Notes under the pieces: model-generated
Database searches by the model: none
Seen by the model: only the letters and a program-made list of their open reading frames with translations
Told to the model about the DNA's origin: nothing
Made by a program: the position numbers and the translations under genes
Assembly (NCBI GenBank): GCA_031732755.1
Contig: JAVMKI010000069.1
Span: 15,331-79,330, forward strand
Direction of reading: 5' to 3'
Length of the DNA stretch: 64,000 nt
Source: Contendibacter sp031732755
Lineage (GTDB): Bacteria; Pseudomonadota; Gammaproteobacteria; Competibacterales; Competibacteraceae
Part shown: positions 43,438-52,216 of the stretch, piece after piece
How positions within the stretch are numbered: position 1 is the first letter of the stretch
Layout of the letters: every line of letters starts with the position of its first letter

Positions 43438-44213
43438 GGCCGTTGGGCAAAACCGGTCTCAGGGTCAGCCCACTGGGGCTGGGCACGGTGAAATTTGGCC
43501 GCAACCAGGGCGTCAAGTATCCCCAAGCGTTCGCGTTACCGTCGGATCGGGAAGCGCTGGCGCTGCTCGAACTGGCCTGGGATTTGGGAATCAACTTGCT
43601 GGATACCGCGCCGGCGTATGGCGAGAGCGAGGGGCGGCTGGGCCAGTTGCTGCGGCGTTGTCGGCGGGACTGGGTCATCGTCACCAAGGTCGGTGAGGAA
43701 TTTCACGCTGGCGAATCCCGGTTCGACTTTTCCGCCGCCGCCACGCGCGCCAGCGTGGAACGCAGCCTGCGCCGGTTGGGTGTGGAAACGCTGGACGTGG
43801 TGCTGATCCATTCCAGCGGCGCCGATCTGGAAATTCTGGAACGGGGGGAGGTATTACCGACCCTGCTTGATCTCAAGCGAGCCGGGCTGGTTCGCGCCGT
43901 CGGAATGTCCAGCAAAACCGTCGCTGGTGGATTAATAGCGGTGGAATACGGCGATCTGGTGATGATCACCTACAACCTGTCCCAGCAAGACGAACTGCCG
44001 GTGATTCGCGCCGCCCACGCCGCTGGCCGGGGTGTGCTGATCAAGAAAGGCCTGCTCAGTGGTCATTTGGATCAGGTCTCGACAGTTGATCCGGTGCGGG
44101 TCTCATTGGAATTGATCTACACCGAGCCGGGAGTCAGCAGCGTGGTGGTCGGCACCCTGAATCCGGCGCATCTGCGCGCGAACGTGGCGGCGGCGGAAAG
44201 CTGCCGCCCGTAA
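43428..44213 (+). CDS. Aldo/keto reductase
   Basis: A 261-residue NAD(P)H-dependent TIM-barrel reductase. The catalytic set is complete: Asp and Tyr in LLDTAPAYGESEGRLG, Lys in VIVTKVGEEF and His in VVLIHSSGAD. C-terminal GVSSVVVGTLNPAHLRANV is the cofactor-binding end. The ATG lies within the last ten bases of the FAD-oxidoreductase gene, so hldE, the flavoprotein and this reductase form one translationally coupled unit. The protein is shorter than many AKRs (about 320). Confidence 0.88.
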   Translation: MELRPLGKTGLRVSPLGLGTVKFGRNQGVKYPQAFALPSDREALALLELAWDLGINLLDTAPAYGESEGRLGQLLRRCRRDWVIVTKVGEEFHAGESRFDFSAAATRASVERSLRRLGVETLDVVLIHSSGADLEILERGEVLPTLLDLKRAGLVRAVGMSSKTVAGGLIAVEYGDLVMITYNLSQQDELPVIRAAHAAGRGVLIKKGLLSGHLDQVSTVDPVRVSLELIYTEPGVSSVVVGTLNPAHLRANVAAAESCRP

Positions 44214-44217
44214 CCAG

Positions 44218-44235
44218 AAAAGCCTCGCCAGAGGC
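44218..44235 (-). terminator. Terminator-like hairpin downstream of purA
   Basis: On the minus strand GCCTC and GAGGC pair over a four-base loop and are followed by TTTT. It is a short stem, 124 bp past the purA stop, in the gap before the convergent aldo/keto reductase gene. Confidence 0.5.
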
Positions 44236-44313
44236 GCGCGCTCCAGATGTTTCAACCGGCGCGGGTAACTGACGCATCGCCGGCGGCCCAGACCATCTGG
44301 TTTGATCGCGCGC

Positions 44314-44346
44314 GATTTTCCCCTCCTCGGACAAAGAGGGGAAATC
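44314..44346. terminator. Bidirectional terminator-like inverted repeat next to purA
   Basis: An inverted repeat of about 11 bp, containing CCCCTC/GAGGGG plus flanking A/T runs, with a 10-base loop. It lies 12 bp past the purA stop between convergent genes, where it could stop transcription from either side. Confidence 0.5.
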
Positions 44347-44358
44347 CGGGAGCCCCGC

Positions 44359-45654
44359 TCAACCGGCGAACGGATCGCGCAAGACGATGGTGTCGACCCG
44401 ATCCGGGCCGGTGGAAACGATGTCGATGGGCGCGCCGGTCAATTCCTCAACCCGCCGCAGATAAGCGCGGGCATTGGCCGGCAACTTCTCGTAGGATCTC
44501 ACTCCCGCGGTGGAATCCCGCCAGCCCGGCATCTCTTCGTAGACCGGTTCGCAGGCGGCCAGGGCTTCCGCGCCCAGTGGCGCGTCATCCAGCCGTTCCG
44601 TCCCGCACCGATAGCCCACGCACATCCGGACGCGATCCAGACCATCCAGCACGTCCAGCTTGGTCACGCACAGCCCCGAAATGCTGTTATTCACCATGGA
44701 ACGGCGCAACGCCACGGCGTCGAACCAGCCGCAGCGCCGTCGCCGACCCGTGGTCGCGCCAAATTCATGGCCGCACTCGGTCAGATAGTCGCCGGTCGCA
44801 TCGAATAGCTCCGTGGGGAACGGCCCGCCGCCAACGCGGGTGGTGTAAGCCTTGGTGATACCCAATACGTAGTCCAGATAGCGCGGCCCCAATCCGGTCC
44901 CGGTGACCGCGCCACCGGCAGTGGTGTTGGAGGAAGTCACATAGGGATAGGTACCGTGATCGATATCCAGCATCGCACCCTGCGCGCCTTCGAACAGCAT
45001 GTGGTCACCGCGCTGTCGGTGCGCATCCAACAACGCGGTGACATCCGCCGCCAAGGGCCGCAGGCGCTCGCCCATCGCCAGCGTTTCGTCGAAGACCCGC
45101 TGGAAATCCACCGGCTCGGTTCGAAAATAATGCCGCAAGACGAAGTTGTGAAAATCCAGCACTTCGGCCAGCTTGGCGGCGAAGCGTTCTCGGTCAAGCA
45201 GATCGGCCAGCCGCACCGCCCGCCGCGCCACCTTGTCCTCGTAAGCGGGTCCGATGCCGCGCCCGGTGGTGCCGATGGCGCGTTCGCCACGCGCGCTCTC
45301 ACGGGCCTGATCCAGGGCGACATGATAGGGCAGGATGAGCGGGCAGGCTTCGCTGATCCGTAACCGCGCCATCACGTCCACACCCCGCGCTTCCAGTCGG
45401 TCGATCTCGGTCAACAGCGCCGTCGGCGACAGCACCACCCCATTGCCGATCAGGCACGCCACCCCCTGATGCAGAATGCCGGAGGGGATCAGATGCAGCA
45501 CGGTTTTTTGACCGCCGATCACCAGCGTATGCCCGGCATTGTGCCCGCCCTGGAACCGCACGACCGCCGCCACTTTCTCGGTCAGCAGGTCCACCACCTT
45601 GCCCTTGCCTTCATCGCCCCACTGCGCGCCAATGACGACTACGTTCTTGCCCAT
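44359..45654 (-). CDS. purA: Adenylosuccinate synthetase
   Basis: GTP-dependent first step from IMP to AMP. The 431-residue protein has the GTP-binding start VVVIGAQWGDEGKGKVVDLL, FQGGHNAGHTLV, TGRGIGPAYEDK and TLPGW-type region EEMPGWRDSTAGV. ATG at 45654 is chosen because the family start follows immediately. hisZ lies 13 bp upstream on the same strand, as in many non-enteric gammaproteobacteria. Confidence 0.97.
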   Translation of the reverse strand: MGKNVVVIGAQWGDEGKGKVVDLLTEKVAAVVRFQGGHNAGHTLVIGGQKTVLHLIPSGILHQGVACLIGNGVVLSPTALLTEIDRLEARGVDVMARLRISEACPLILPYHVALDQARESARGERAIGTTGRGIGPAYEDKVARRAVRLADLLDRERFAAKLAEVLDFHNFVLRHYFRTEPVDFQRVFDETLAMGERLRPLAADVTALLDAHRQRGDHMLFEGAQGAMLDIDHGTYPYVTSSNTTAGGAVTGTGLGPRYLDYVLGITKAYTTRVGGGPFPTELFDATGDYLTECGHEFGATTGRRRRCGWFDAVALRRSMVNNSISGLCVTKLDVLDGLDRVRMCVGYRCGTERLDDAPLGAEALAACEPVYEEMPGWRDSTAGVRSYEKLPANARAYLRRVEELTGAPIDIVSTGPDRVDTIVLRDPFAG

Positions 45655-45667
45655 GTCCGCTTCCTGT

Positions 45668-46897
45668 TCACTCCACTCCAACCCCTCTCCCACCAGGGAC
45701 GAGGGGCGCTTTGAATGACAACGGGACCATGATCCACTCCCCTCCCCGTTGCGCCAGAATCCGATCACAACCCAACTCCGCCGGCACCGTCGGCGCGCCA
45801 GGCAACTCCCGAATCACCCGTTCGCCCTGACCGCGCAACTCCGCCACGCGCTGGTCCAACCGGATATCCGCGACCGCCGGCGCATACACGCCCGCGCGCG
45901 CGGGTTCCGACGCCGCGCCCAGAAACAGCAGGGTCGCCAGGTCCGTGCTGAAACCCGTTGCGGGCCGGGCGCGACCGAACACCTGGCCAATCTCGTCGTA
46001 ACGCCCGCCCTGCGCCACTGCCTGTCCCTGCCCCGGCACGTAGGCAGCGAACACCACGCCGGTGTGGTAGTGGTAGCCGCGCAGCTCGGCCAGATCCACA
46101 TGAAACGACAGGTCCGGCCACCGTCGTTGCAGGGCGTCGATCAACCATCGCAGCGTCGCCAGCGCCGCGCGGACGCTCTCGCCGGCGGACGCCAGCCGAA
46201 TTTCGGCCTCATCCAGCGTCTCCGGCCCACCGTGCAGTTCGGCCAGAGCCAGCAGTTGTGCGCCATACGGCACCGGCGGCGCCCAAGCCGCCAGTTGTTG
46301 GCGAATCTCCGGCAGCGCCTTGCGTTGCAGCGCCTCGAACAGCAGCGCCTCCCGTTCCGGGTTCAGTCCGGCCAGCCGCGCCAGTTCACGGAAAATCGTC
46401 ACATGCGCCAAATCCAGATGCGCCCCGTCCACGCCCGCCGCCGCCAAGGTTTCCAGCATCAGGGTTAGCACTTCCAGGTCGCTCTCGTGGCCGCGATGAC
46501 CGTACAGTTCCACCCCGGCCTGATACGGACTGCGGGAACCGCCGAAGCCGTCGGCGCGCGTACGCAGCACCGTACCCATGTAGCACAGCCGAACCGGCCC
46601 GTCGCGCTTGAGTAGATGGGCATCGATACGCGCCACCTGTGGGGTCATGTCGGCGCGCACTCCCATCATCCGACCGCTGAGCTGATCGGTCAGCTTGAAG
46701 GTCTGCAACTCCAGATCGTTGCCGGTGCCGGTCAACAGCGATTCCAGAAACTCGATCAGCGGCGGAACCACCAGTTCGTAACCCCAACTGGCGTACAGGT
46801 CCAGCAACCGGCGGCGTAGTTGTTCCAGTCGACCAGCGGCGGGGGGCAGGATTTCCTCGATACCTTCGGGCAACAGCCAGCGGTCTTCGACGGTCAT
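45668..46897 (-). CDS. hisZ: ATP phosphoribosyltransferase regulatory subunit HisZ
   Basis: Histidyl-tRNA-synthetase paralogue that activates the short form of HisG in histidine biosynthesis. The 409-residue protein has the class II synthetase-like core: VRADMTPQVARID, YMGTVLRTRA and AQGGRYDEIG. It lacks the C-terminal anticodon-binding domain and the complete HisRS signature motifs. Position between yjeT-like gene and purA is typical. It implies that a short HisG is encoded elsewhere. ATG 46897 begins MTVEDRWLLPEGIEEILPP. Confidence 0.93.
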   Translation of the reverse strand: MTVEDRWLLPEGIEEILPPAAGRLEQLRRRLLDLYASWGYELVVPPLIEFLESLLTGTGNDLELQTFKLTDQLSGRMMGVRADMTPQVARIDAHLLKRDGPVRLCYMGTVLRTRADGFGGSRSPYQAGVELYGHRGHESDLEVLTLMLETLAAAGVDGAHLDLAHVTIFRELARLAGLNPEREALLFEALQRKALPEIRQQLAAWAPPVPYGAQLLALAELHGGPETLDEAEIRLASAGESVRAALATLRWLIDALQRRWPDLSFHVDLAELRGYHYHTGVVFAAYVPGQGQAVAQGGRYDEIGQVFGRARPATGFSTDLATLLFLGAASEPARAGVYAPAVADIRLDQRVAELRGQGERVIRELPGAPTVPAELGCDRILAQRGGEWIMVPLSFKAPLVPGGRGVGVE

Positions 46898-46949
46898 GGG
46901 GATCGCTTGCGAGTCAAGAATGGGGGTGAACGAATCCAGGGGCAGGGCT

Positions 46950-47135
46950 TCAACGGAACCAGTACAGCACCAGCAAACCCAACCCCATGCTGGCCAAACC
47001 GACGAACCGCAACACGCGATCCTCCAGTTGGGCCATGCGCAGCAGAGTCTGACGCAAGGCACCTGGATTGAGGAACGGCAGGATGCCTTCCAACACCAGC
47101 ATCAGCCCAAACGCCGCCAGCAGTTCATCCCACAT
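46950..47135 (-). CDS. yjeT: DUF2065 (YjeT-like) small membrane protein
   Basis: A 61-residue protein with two membrane helices (AAFGLMLVLEGILPFL and FVGLASMGLGLLVLYWF) and the family middle LNPGALRQTLLRMAQL. ATG at 47135 is preferred to an upstream TTG at 47150. It lies between hflC and hisZ, the standard DUF2065 position. Function unknown. Confidence 0.88.
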   Translation of the reverse strand: MWDELLAAFGLMLVLEGILPFLNPGALRQTLLRMAQLEDRVLRFVGLASMGLGLLVLYWFR

Positions 47136-47189
47136 GGCGGCATCCAGCAACCAGCGCGGCGTGGTCCCGCGGCGTCTGGCGGGCCGCGC

Positions 47190-48053
47190 TCATTGCGGCT
47201 TGTTGAAATAGCGGAAAAACTGGGAATCCGGCTGTAACACCAACACGTCATCCTTGGCGCCAAAACTTTGCCGATAGGCCGCTAAGCTGCGATGGAAACT
47301 GTAGAAATCCCGATTCCTGCCATAAGCCTGGGCGTAGATGTCAGTGGCTTGGGCATCACCCTCACCGCGCTGGCGCTCGGCGTCGCGATAGGCTTCGGCC
47401 AACTCCACCGTACTCTTGCGGTCGGCTTCGGCGCGAATGCCCTCGGCCGCCTGGGCACCCTTGGAACGGAATTCCTTGGCGACCCGCAACCGCTCGGCCT
47501 TCATCCGATTGAACACCGAACTGCTGACTTCCGGGGGTAAATCGATGCGCTTGATCCGCACATCCACCGCCGCGATGCCCAGTTGCGTGGCCTGCTCCCG
47601 CAGCAGCCGGCTCAGGGTTTCCATGATCTGGTCACGATCACCCGACACCACTTCCTGAATGGTGCGCTTGCTGAACTCGCTGCGCAGACCATCCTTGATA
47701 ATCTGATCGAGCCGCACGTTGGCCTGATTGGGATCACCGCCGACCCGCGTGTAGAACTGCCGCACATCCTCGATCCGCCACATGGCGAAGGAATCCACGA
47801 TCACGTTCTTCTTCTCGGCGGTCAGGAACCGCTCCGGCTCGGTATCCAGGGTTTGCAATCGCCGGTCGAACTTGCGGACGTTGTTGATCAGCGGCCATTT
47901 CCAGTGCAGGCCGGGCTGGTAGTTGGCTTGGACGATCTCGCCCAACTGAAAGCGGATGGCGGTTTGGGTTTCATCCACCGTGAACAGGGACATCGCCAGC
48001 AGCGCCACGCCGCCGCCGAGCACGCCCACGATCAAATTACGCGACGGGGTCAT
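47190..48053 (-). CDS. hflC: FtsH protease modulator HflC
   Basis: SPFH/prohibitin-domain membrane protein that, with HflK, forms a large cage around the FtsH protease. The 287-residue protein has an N-terminal membrane helix (about 7-25, NLIVGVLGGGVALLAMSLF), then SPFH domain with AIRFQLGEIV, GLRSEFSKRTIQEVVSGDRD and a coiled-coil EAYRDAERQRGEGDAQA. Length is shorter than E. coli HflC (334), mainly in the C-terminal half. Start overlaps the hflK stop (TGATG). Confidence 0.95.
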   Translation of the reverse strand: MTPSRNLIVGVLGGGVALLAMSLFTVDETQTAIRFQLGEIVQANYQPGLHWKWPLINNVRKFDRRLQTLDTEPERFLTAEKKNVIVDSFAMWRIEDVRQFYTRVGGDPNQANVRLDQIIKDGLRSEFSKRTIQEVVSGDRDQIMETLSRLLREQATQLGIAAVDVRIKRIDLPPEVSSSVFNRMKAERLRVAKEFRSKGAQAAEGIRAEADRKSTVELAEAYRDAERQRGEGDAQATDIYAQAYGRNRDFYSFHRSLAAYRQSFGAKDDVLVLQPDSQFFRYFNKPQ

Positions 48054-49339
48054 CAGCGCACCTCCCGGCTGCGATTCAGATCGCGTAAGCGGCTGATCGC
48101 GGCGCTGTCATCGGCCGTGGTCGAAACCGCTGGCGTCGGTTCGGCCGCCGCGCCGCCGTTGGGCCGCGCGCTGCTGGTTTCCGGCGCTTCCCCTGACTTG
48201 AGCAAACGATCCAGCGGCAAGTAAAGTAGATTGTTAGTTCCCTGTACGTCCACCAACACCTTGCTGGAACGCGCCAGCACGGTCTCCAAGGTCTCCAGGT
48301 ACAACCGTTCGCGGGTCACTTCCGGCGCCTTTTCATAGGCCGCCAGCAATTGCTCGAAGCGGCTGGCCTCGCCCTGGGCCTGAGCGATGGCTTGTTCCTT
48401 GTAGGCCGCGGCTTCTTGCAACCGCCGCGCCGCCTGACCGCGCGCCCGGGGAATCACCTCGTTGGCGTAGGCTTCAGCCTCGTTCTTCAGCCGCTGTTCG
48501 TCCTCGCGCGCCTTGATGGCGTCGGCGAAGGCGTCCTGCACCTCTTCGGGCGGTTGGGCGTCCTGGAGCACGACCGTCACGATTTGCAAGCCGGCGCCCT
48601 TGTCGGGAACCAGCGATCCTTCCTTAGAGGCCTTGGCCGGTTCATCAGGACCATAATTATCCAGAATGCGCTGCGTTAGGGTTTTGATGTCGGCCACGAC
48701 GTTGCTGCGACCCTCGGTCAATACGAAGTCCATGGTGCTCTTGCCAATGGCCTCGCGAGCGGCGCTCTCCACCACATGCACCAGCACACCTTCCGGATCG
48801 AGCACGTTGAACAGATAGGCGCGCGGATCACTGATCTGGTATTGCACCGCCAGCCGCACGTCCACGATATTCTCGTCCTGGGTCAGCATCAGCGCTTCCT
48901 TCGGCACCGTGCGCGTCGCCGGCTGGCGCGCGCCGCCCGCGCCGGAACGGTAACCGATTTCCTTGAACCGGCGCTGTTCGAGATTCACGATCTCCACCTG
49001 GTCAATCGGAAACAGTCGCAGATGCGGACCGGGCATGGTGGTTTCCAGATAGCGCCCGAACCGCAGCACCACGCCACGCTCGCCTTCGTTCACGATGTAG
49101 ATGCTGGCGATCAGCCAGCCGATCACCGCGATGATGCCGACGATCAGCCCAATGCCGGCGAAACCGGAACTGGCGCCGCCCGCGCCGCCGCCGCTGTTCC
49201 CACCGCGCCGCCCGCCCAGCAGGCCGCTGAACTTGTCCGACAACTTGCGGACCACTTCATCCAGATCGGGCGGCCCCTGGTTGCGTCCCCCGCCACTCCA
49301 GGGATCGCGATTACCGCCACCGGGTTCATTCCAGGCCAT
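48053..49339 (-). CDS. hflK: FtsH protease modulator HflK
   Basis: Partner of HflC. The 428-residue protein begins MAWNEPGGGNRDPWSGGG, the standard Gly-rich cytoplasmic tail, followed by a membrane helix (about 73-95) and an SPFH domain with NEGERGVVLRFGRYLETTMPG and DVRLAVQYQISDPRAYLFNV, and a coiled coil AEAYANEVIPRARGQAARR. ATG at 49339 fits the family; an upstream start at 49363 does not. One base separates it from the hflX stop. Confidence 0.95.
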   Translation of the reverse strand: MAWNEPGGGNRDPWSGGGRNQGPPDLDEVVRKLSDKFSGLLGGRRGGNSGGGAGGASSGFAGIGLIVGIIAVIGWLIASIYIVNEGERGVVLRFGRYLETTMPGPHLRLFPIDQVEIVNLEQRRFKEIGYRSGAGGARQPATRTVPKEALMLTQDENIVDVRLAVQYQISDPRAYLFNVLDPEGVLVHVVESAAREAIGKSTMDFVLTEGRSNVVADIKTLTQRILDNYGPDEPAKASKEGSLVPDKGAGLQIVTVVLQDAQPPEEVQDAFADAIKAREDEQRLKNEAEAYANEVIPRARGQAARRLQEAAAYKEQAIAQAQGEASRFEQLLAAYEKAPEVTRERLYLETLETVLARSSKVLVDVQGTNNLLYLPLDRLLKSGEAPETSSARPNGGAAAEPTPAVSTTADDSAAISRLRDLNRSREVR

Positions 49340-49340
49340 G

Positions 49341-50693
49341 TCATACCCCAACATCATCAGCACTCATCGATACCTCCGGGATTGCAAAACCCGAACGCAC
49401 CCACTCCGCCCGCAACCCTTCCCGGCGGCGCAACCACTCCACGTTCCCGCGCGACGTACGCACCTCGATCAGGCATTCGCCCTCTGCTCCAGTGCTTTCG
49501 GCCACCACCGCGCCCAGATCGAACAGCCGGGCCCGCAACCGAGCGGCCTCCGGCGGCAGACACAGCCAGCCATGCACGGCGTCGCCCCGCAGCCGTTCGG
49601 TCAGCGCCGCCAGCAGCAGATCAATACCCACGCCAGTTGCCGCCGACGCCCATACGGCCCGCAGCCGACCCGCGGCATCGCGTTCCAGCCGAGGCGGTTC
49701 GCCGCTCAGATCAATCTTGTTATACACCCGCAGTTGCGGCACTGCATCCGCGCCGATTTCCGCCAGCACCGTTTCCACCTGTTCGATCATCGCATCCCGC
49801 TCGGGATGGTTGGCGTCAATCACGTGTAATAGCAGGCTGGCCTCCACGGTTTCCCGCAAGGTCGAGCGAAACGCCGCCACCAATTCGTGCGGCAAGCGGT
49901 TGATGAAGCCCACCGTGTCCGCCAACACCGCCGGCTCCGCGCCCGGCAAGTCCAGCCGGCGCAGGGTCGGGTCCAGCGTGGCGAACAACTGATCGGCCGC
50001 ATACACGCCTGCCTGAGTCAGAGTGTTGAACAGTGTGGATTTTCCGGCATTGGTGTAACCGACCAGCGAGACGGTCGGCAAATCGGCCTTGCGCCGCGCT
50101 CGACGCCCCTGCTCGCGTTGGCGCTCGACCCGGTCCAGCCGCAGGCGAATTTGGCGGATGCGGTCGGCCAGCAAGCGCCGGTCAGTTTCCAATTGGGTTT
50201 CGCCGGGACCGCGCAGGCCGATGCCACCGCGCTGCCGCTCCAGGTGAGTCCAGCCGCGCACCAACCGGGTGGACAGATGGCGCAATTGCGCCAACTCCAC
50301 CTGGAGCTTGCCCTCGAAGCTGCGCGCCCGTTGCGCGAAGATGTCCAGAATCAAGCCGGTGCGATCCACCACGTGGCATTTCAGGAAGGCTTCCAGATTG
50401 CGCTCCTGGCTCGGCGACAGCGCGTGGTCGAACAGGACCAGTTCCGCCCCGTGTTCCTCGACCGCCGCGCGGATTTCCTCGGCCTTGCCGCTGCCAACGA
50501 ACAGCCGCGAATCCGGGGCTGGACGACGACCGGTAATGAAAGCCACGCATTCGGCGCCCGCCGAGGCGGCCAGCTCTTGGAATTCGACGACATCCCGCGC
50601 CGCTTCGCCGCCATCCAGCCACAGCCGCACCAGAACGGCGCGCTCGCCACCACGCGGACGCTCAAACAACTCGCTTTTCCCGCTGCCGAACAC
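49341..50693 (-). CDS. hflX: Ribosome-associated GTPase HflX
   Basis: GTPase that binds the large ribosomal subunit and splits stalled ribosomes under stress. The 450-residue protein has an N-terminal nucleotide-binding-like domain (FITGRRPAPDSRLFVGSGKAEEI), a coiled linker GPGETQLETDRRLL, and the GTPase domain with G1 GYTNAGKSTLFN, G3 LADTVGFI and G4 VYNKIDL. Start is GTG at 50693, six bases after hfq. Length compares with E. coli HflX (426). Confidence 0.95.
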   Translation of the reverse strand: MFGSGKSELFERPRGGERAVLVRLWLDGGEAARDVVEFQELAASAGAECVAFITGRRPAPDSRLFVGSGKAEEIRAAVEEHGAELVLFDHALSPSQERNLEAFLKCHVVDRTGLILDIFAQRARSFEGKLQVELAQLRHLSTRLVRGWTHLERQRGGIGLRGPGETQLETDRRLLADRIRQIRLRLDRVERQREQGRRARRKADLPTVSLVGYTNAGKSTLFNTLTQAGVYAADQLFATLDPTLRRLDLPGAEPAVLADTVGFINRLPHELVAAFRSTLRETVEASLLLHVIDANHPERDAMIEQVETVLAEIGADAVPQLRVYNKIDLSGEPPRLERDAAGRLRAVWASAATGVGIDLLLAALTERLRGDAVHGWLCLPPEAARLRARLFDLGAVVAESTGAEGECLIEVRTSRGNVEWLRRREGLRAEWVRSGFAIPEVSMSADDVGV

Positions 50694-50698
50694 AGCGG

Positions 50699-50953
50699 TC
50701 AGGATGACTCGCCGCCGATGCCGCTGTCGTCCATCGCCAGATTCAACCGCACGTTGCGCACCGGCACGACCGTGGAAATGGCGTGCTTGTAGATCATCTG
50801 ACTGACGCTGTTCTTGAGCAACACCACGAACTGATCGAAGGATTCAATCTGGCCCTGCAGCTTGATGCCGTTGACCAGATAGACCGAAACCGGAATCCGC
50901 TCCTTGCGCAAGGCGTTCAAGAACGGCTCTTGGAGGGAATGACCTTTTGCCAT
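50699..50953 (-). CDS. hfq: RNA chaperone Hfq
   Basis: Hexameric Sm-like RNA chaperone that pairs small RNAs with mRNAs. The 84-residue protein begins AKGHSLQEPFLNALRKERIP and keeps Sm1 VNGIKLQGQIESFDQF and Sm2 YKHAISTVVP. ATG at 50953 has GGAG seven bases upstream, which favours it over 50956. The C-terminal tail is short. hflX follows six bases later; miaA lies 243 bp upstream, leaving space for a separate promoter. Confidence 0.98.
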   Translation of the reverse strand: MAKGHSLQEPFLNALRKERIPVSVYLVNGIKLQGQIESFDQFVVLLKNSVSQMIYKHAISTVVPVRNVRLNLAMDDSGIGGESS

Positions 50954-50956
50954 CAT

Positions 50957-51196
50957 GACTCTCCCCTATTTTTATGAGACTGAAAAACCCACCGAGAATG
51001 AGCGCGAAAGGCTCACGAAAAATTCAAAAAACAGATGACGCATTGCAAAATGCGTGCCTGCTCCTGGGGCGCTCCGCCGGAGGACCAGCGCATCACTTCC
51101 CATGATGTGTGACCCGCAGGATGATCAAAAATTGCAAGATCGCGTGGCGCGGCGCCCAATACATGGAAGGTGGCACCGTGCCAAGAGGTTCATATT
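50957..51196. other. Spacer between miaA and hfq
   Basis: A 240-bp gap in a co-directional region, expected to contain the hfq promoter. A 6-bp stem with a 4-base loop (51039-51054) is followed on the minus strand, after six bases, by a T-rich tract, which may be a weak terminator for miaA. A TAAAAAT box lies just ahead of hfq without a clear -35. Confidence 0.45.
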
Positions 51197-52171
51197 TTAA
51201 CATAAGCCCTCTGGCATGTTTGGAAAAAAAACCTGCTCGCGCCAGCGGGCGACCGCTTGATCCAGGTGACGGCCCTCATCGCCGTCCAGCCAGACAGCCT
51301 CGGACTCCGCGCGTAACCAGGTCAGTTGGCGCTTGGCGTACTGGCGGGTGGCGACGATGCCGCGCTCCACCATCGCCGCGTAATCCAGCCGGCCGTCCAG
51401 ATAAGCCCACACTTGCCGGTAACCGACCGCCCGCATGGAGGGCAGATCGGGATCAAGGTCGCCACGGGAGCGCAGGCGCTCCACCTCGGCGACAAACCCC
51501 CGTTCCAGCATCTCCCTGAACCGGCGTTCGATCCGCGCGTGCAACACTTGGCGATTGGTTGGCATCAAGACCCACTTGACGATGCGAAACGGCAGGGATT
51601 CGTCGCGTGAAGCGGCGCAAAGTTCCGTCCAGGGTCGGCCCGTGAGTTCGTACACTTCGAGCGCCCGCTGGACGCGTTGCGAATCGGCGGGATGAATGCG
51701 CGCCGCCGCCACTGGATCGATTCGCGCCAGCCGTGCATGCAGGGCCGCGCCGCCCTGTTCGGCCCATTCCATCGCCAGCCGGGCGCGAAGCGCGGAATCG
51801 GCGGTCGGCAACTCCGCTAGCCCCCGTTCCAGCGCCCGGAAATAGAGCATCGTGCCGCCCACCAGCAGCGGCACACGCCCCGCGGATTGAATCGCGGCGA
51901 TTTCGCGCAAGGCATCGGCGCGAAACCGACCGGCGGAATAGCTTTCGACCGGGTCGAGGATGTCCACCAGGCGATGAGGCGCGATGCGACGAGTTTCCGC
52001 ATCGGGCTTGGCGGTGCCGATATTCATCTCCCGATAGACCAGCGCCGAATCCACGCTGACGATTTCGAACGGCAACCGTTGCGCCAACGCTACCGCCAGC
52101 GCGGTCTTGCCAGACGCGGTTGGCCCCATCAGGCATAGCACGGGCGCGCGGAGATCGGTGGCGATCATCAT
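51197..52171 (-). CDS. miaA: tRNA dimethylallyltransferase
   Basis: Adds a dimethylallyl group to A37 of tRNAs reading UNN codons. The 324-residue protein has the P-loop CLMGPTASGKTALAVAL, the substrate-binding DSALVYREMNIGTAKP, VGGTMLYFRAL, and late GIVATRQYAKRQLTWLR. Length fits E. coli MiaA (316). It begins 45 bp after mutL on the same strand. Confidence 0.96.
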   Translation of the reverse strand: MMIATDLRAPVLCLMGPTASGKTALAVALAQRLPFEIVSVDSALVYREMNIGTAKPDAETRRIAPHRLVDILDPVESYSAGRFRADALREIAAIQSAGRVPLLVGGTMLYFRALERGLAELPTADSALRARLAMEWAEQGGAALHARLARIDPVAAARIHPADSQRVQRALEVYELTGRPWTELCAASRDESLPFRIVKWVLMPTNRQVLHARIERRFREMLERGFVAEVERLRSRGDLDPDLPSMRAVGYRQVWAYLDGRLDYAAMVERGIVATRQYAKRQLTWLRAESEAVWLDGDEGRHLDQAVARWREQVFFPNMPEGLC

Positions 52172-52216
52172 CGATGAGTGGCGAATAGACAGTGAGATAC
52201 CCGGATACCGATCCCT

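Noticed and set aside
51039..51054. 6-bp stem in the miaA-hfq spacer as a terminator
   Set aside because: Short stem and the T tract begins six bases later; not strong enough for a separate call.
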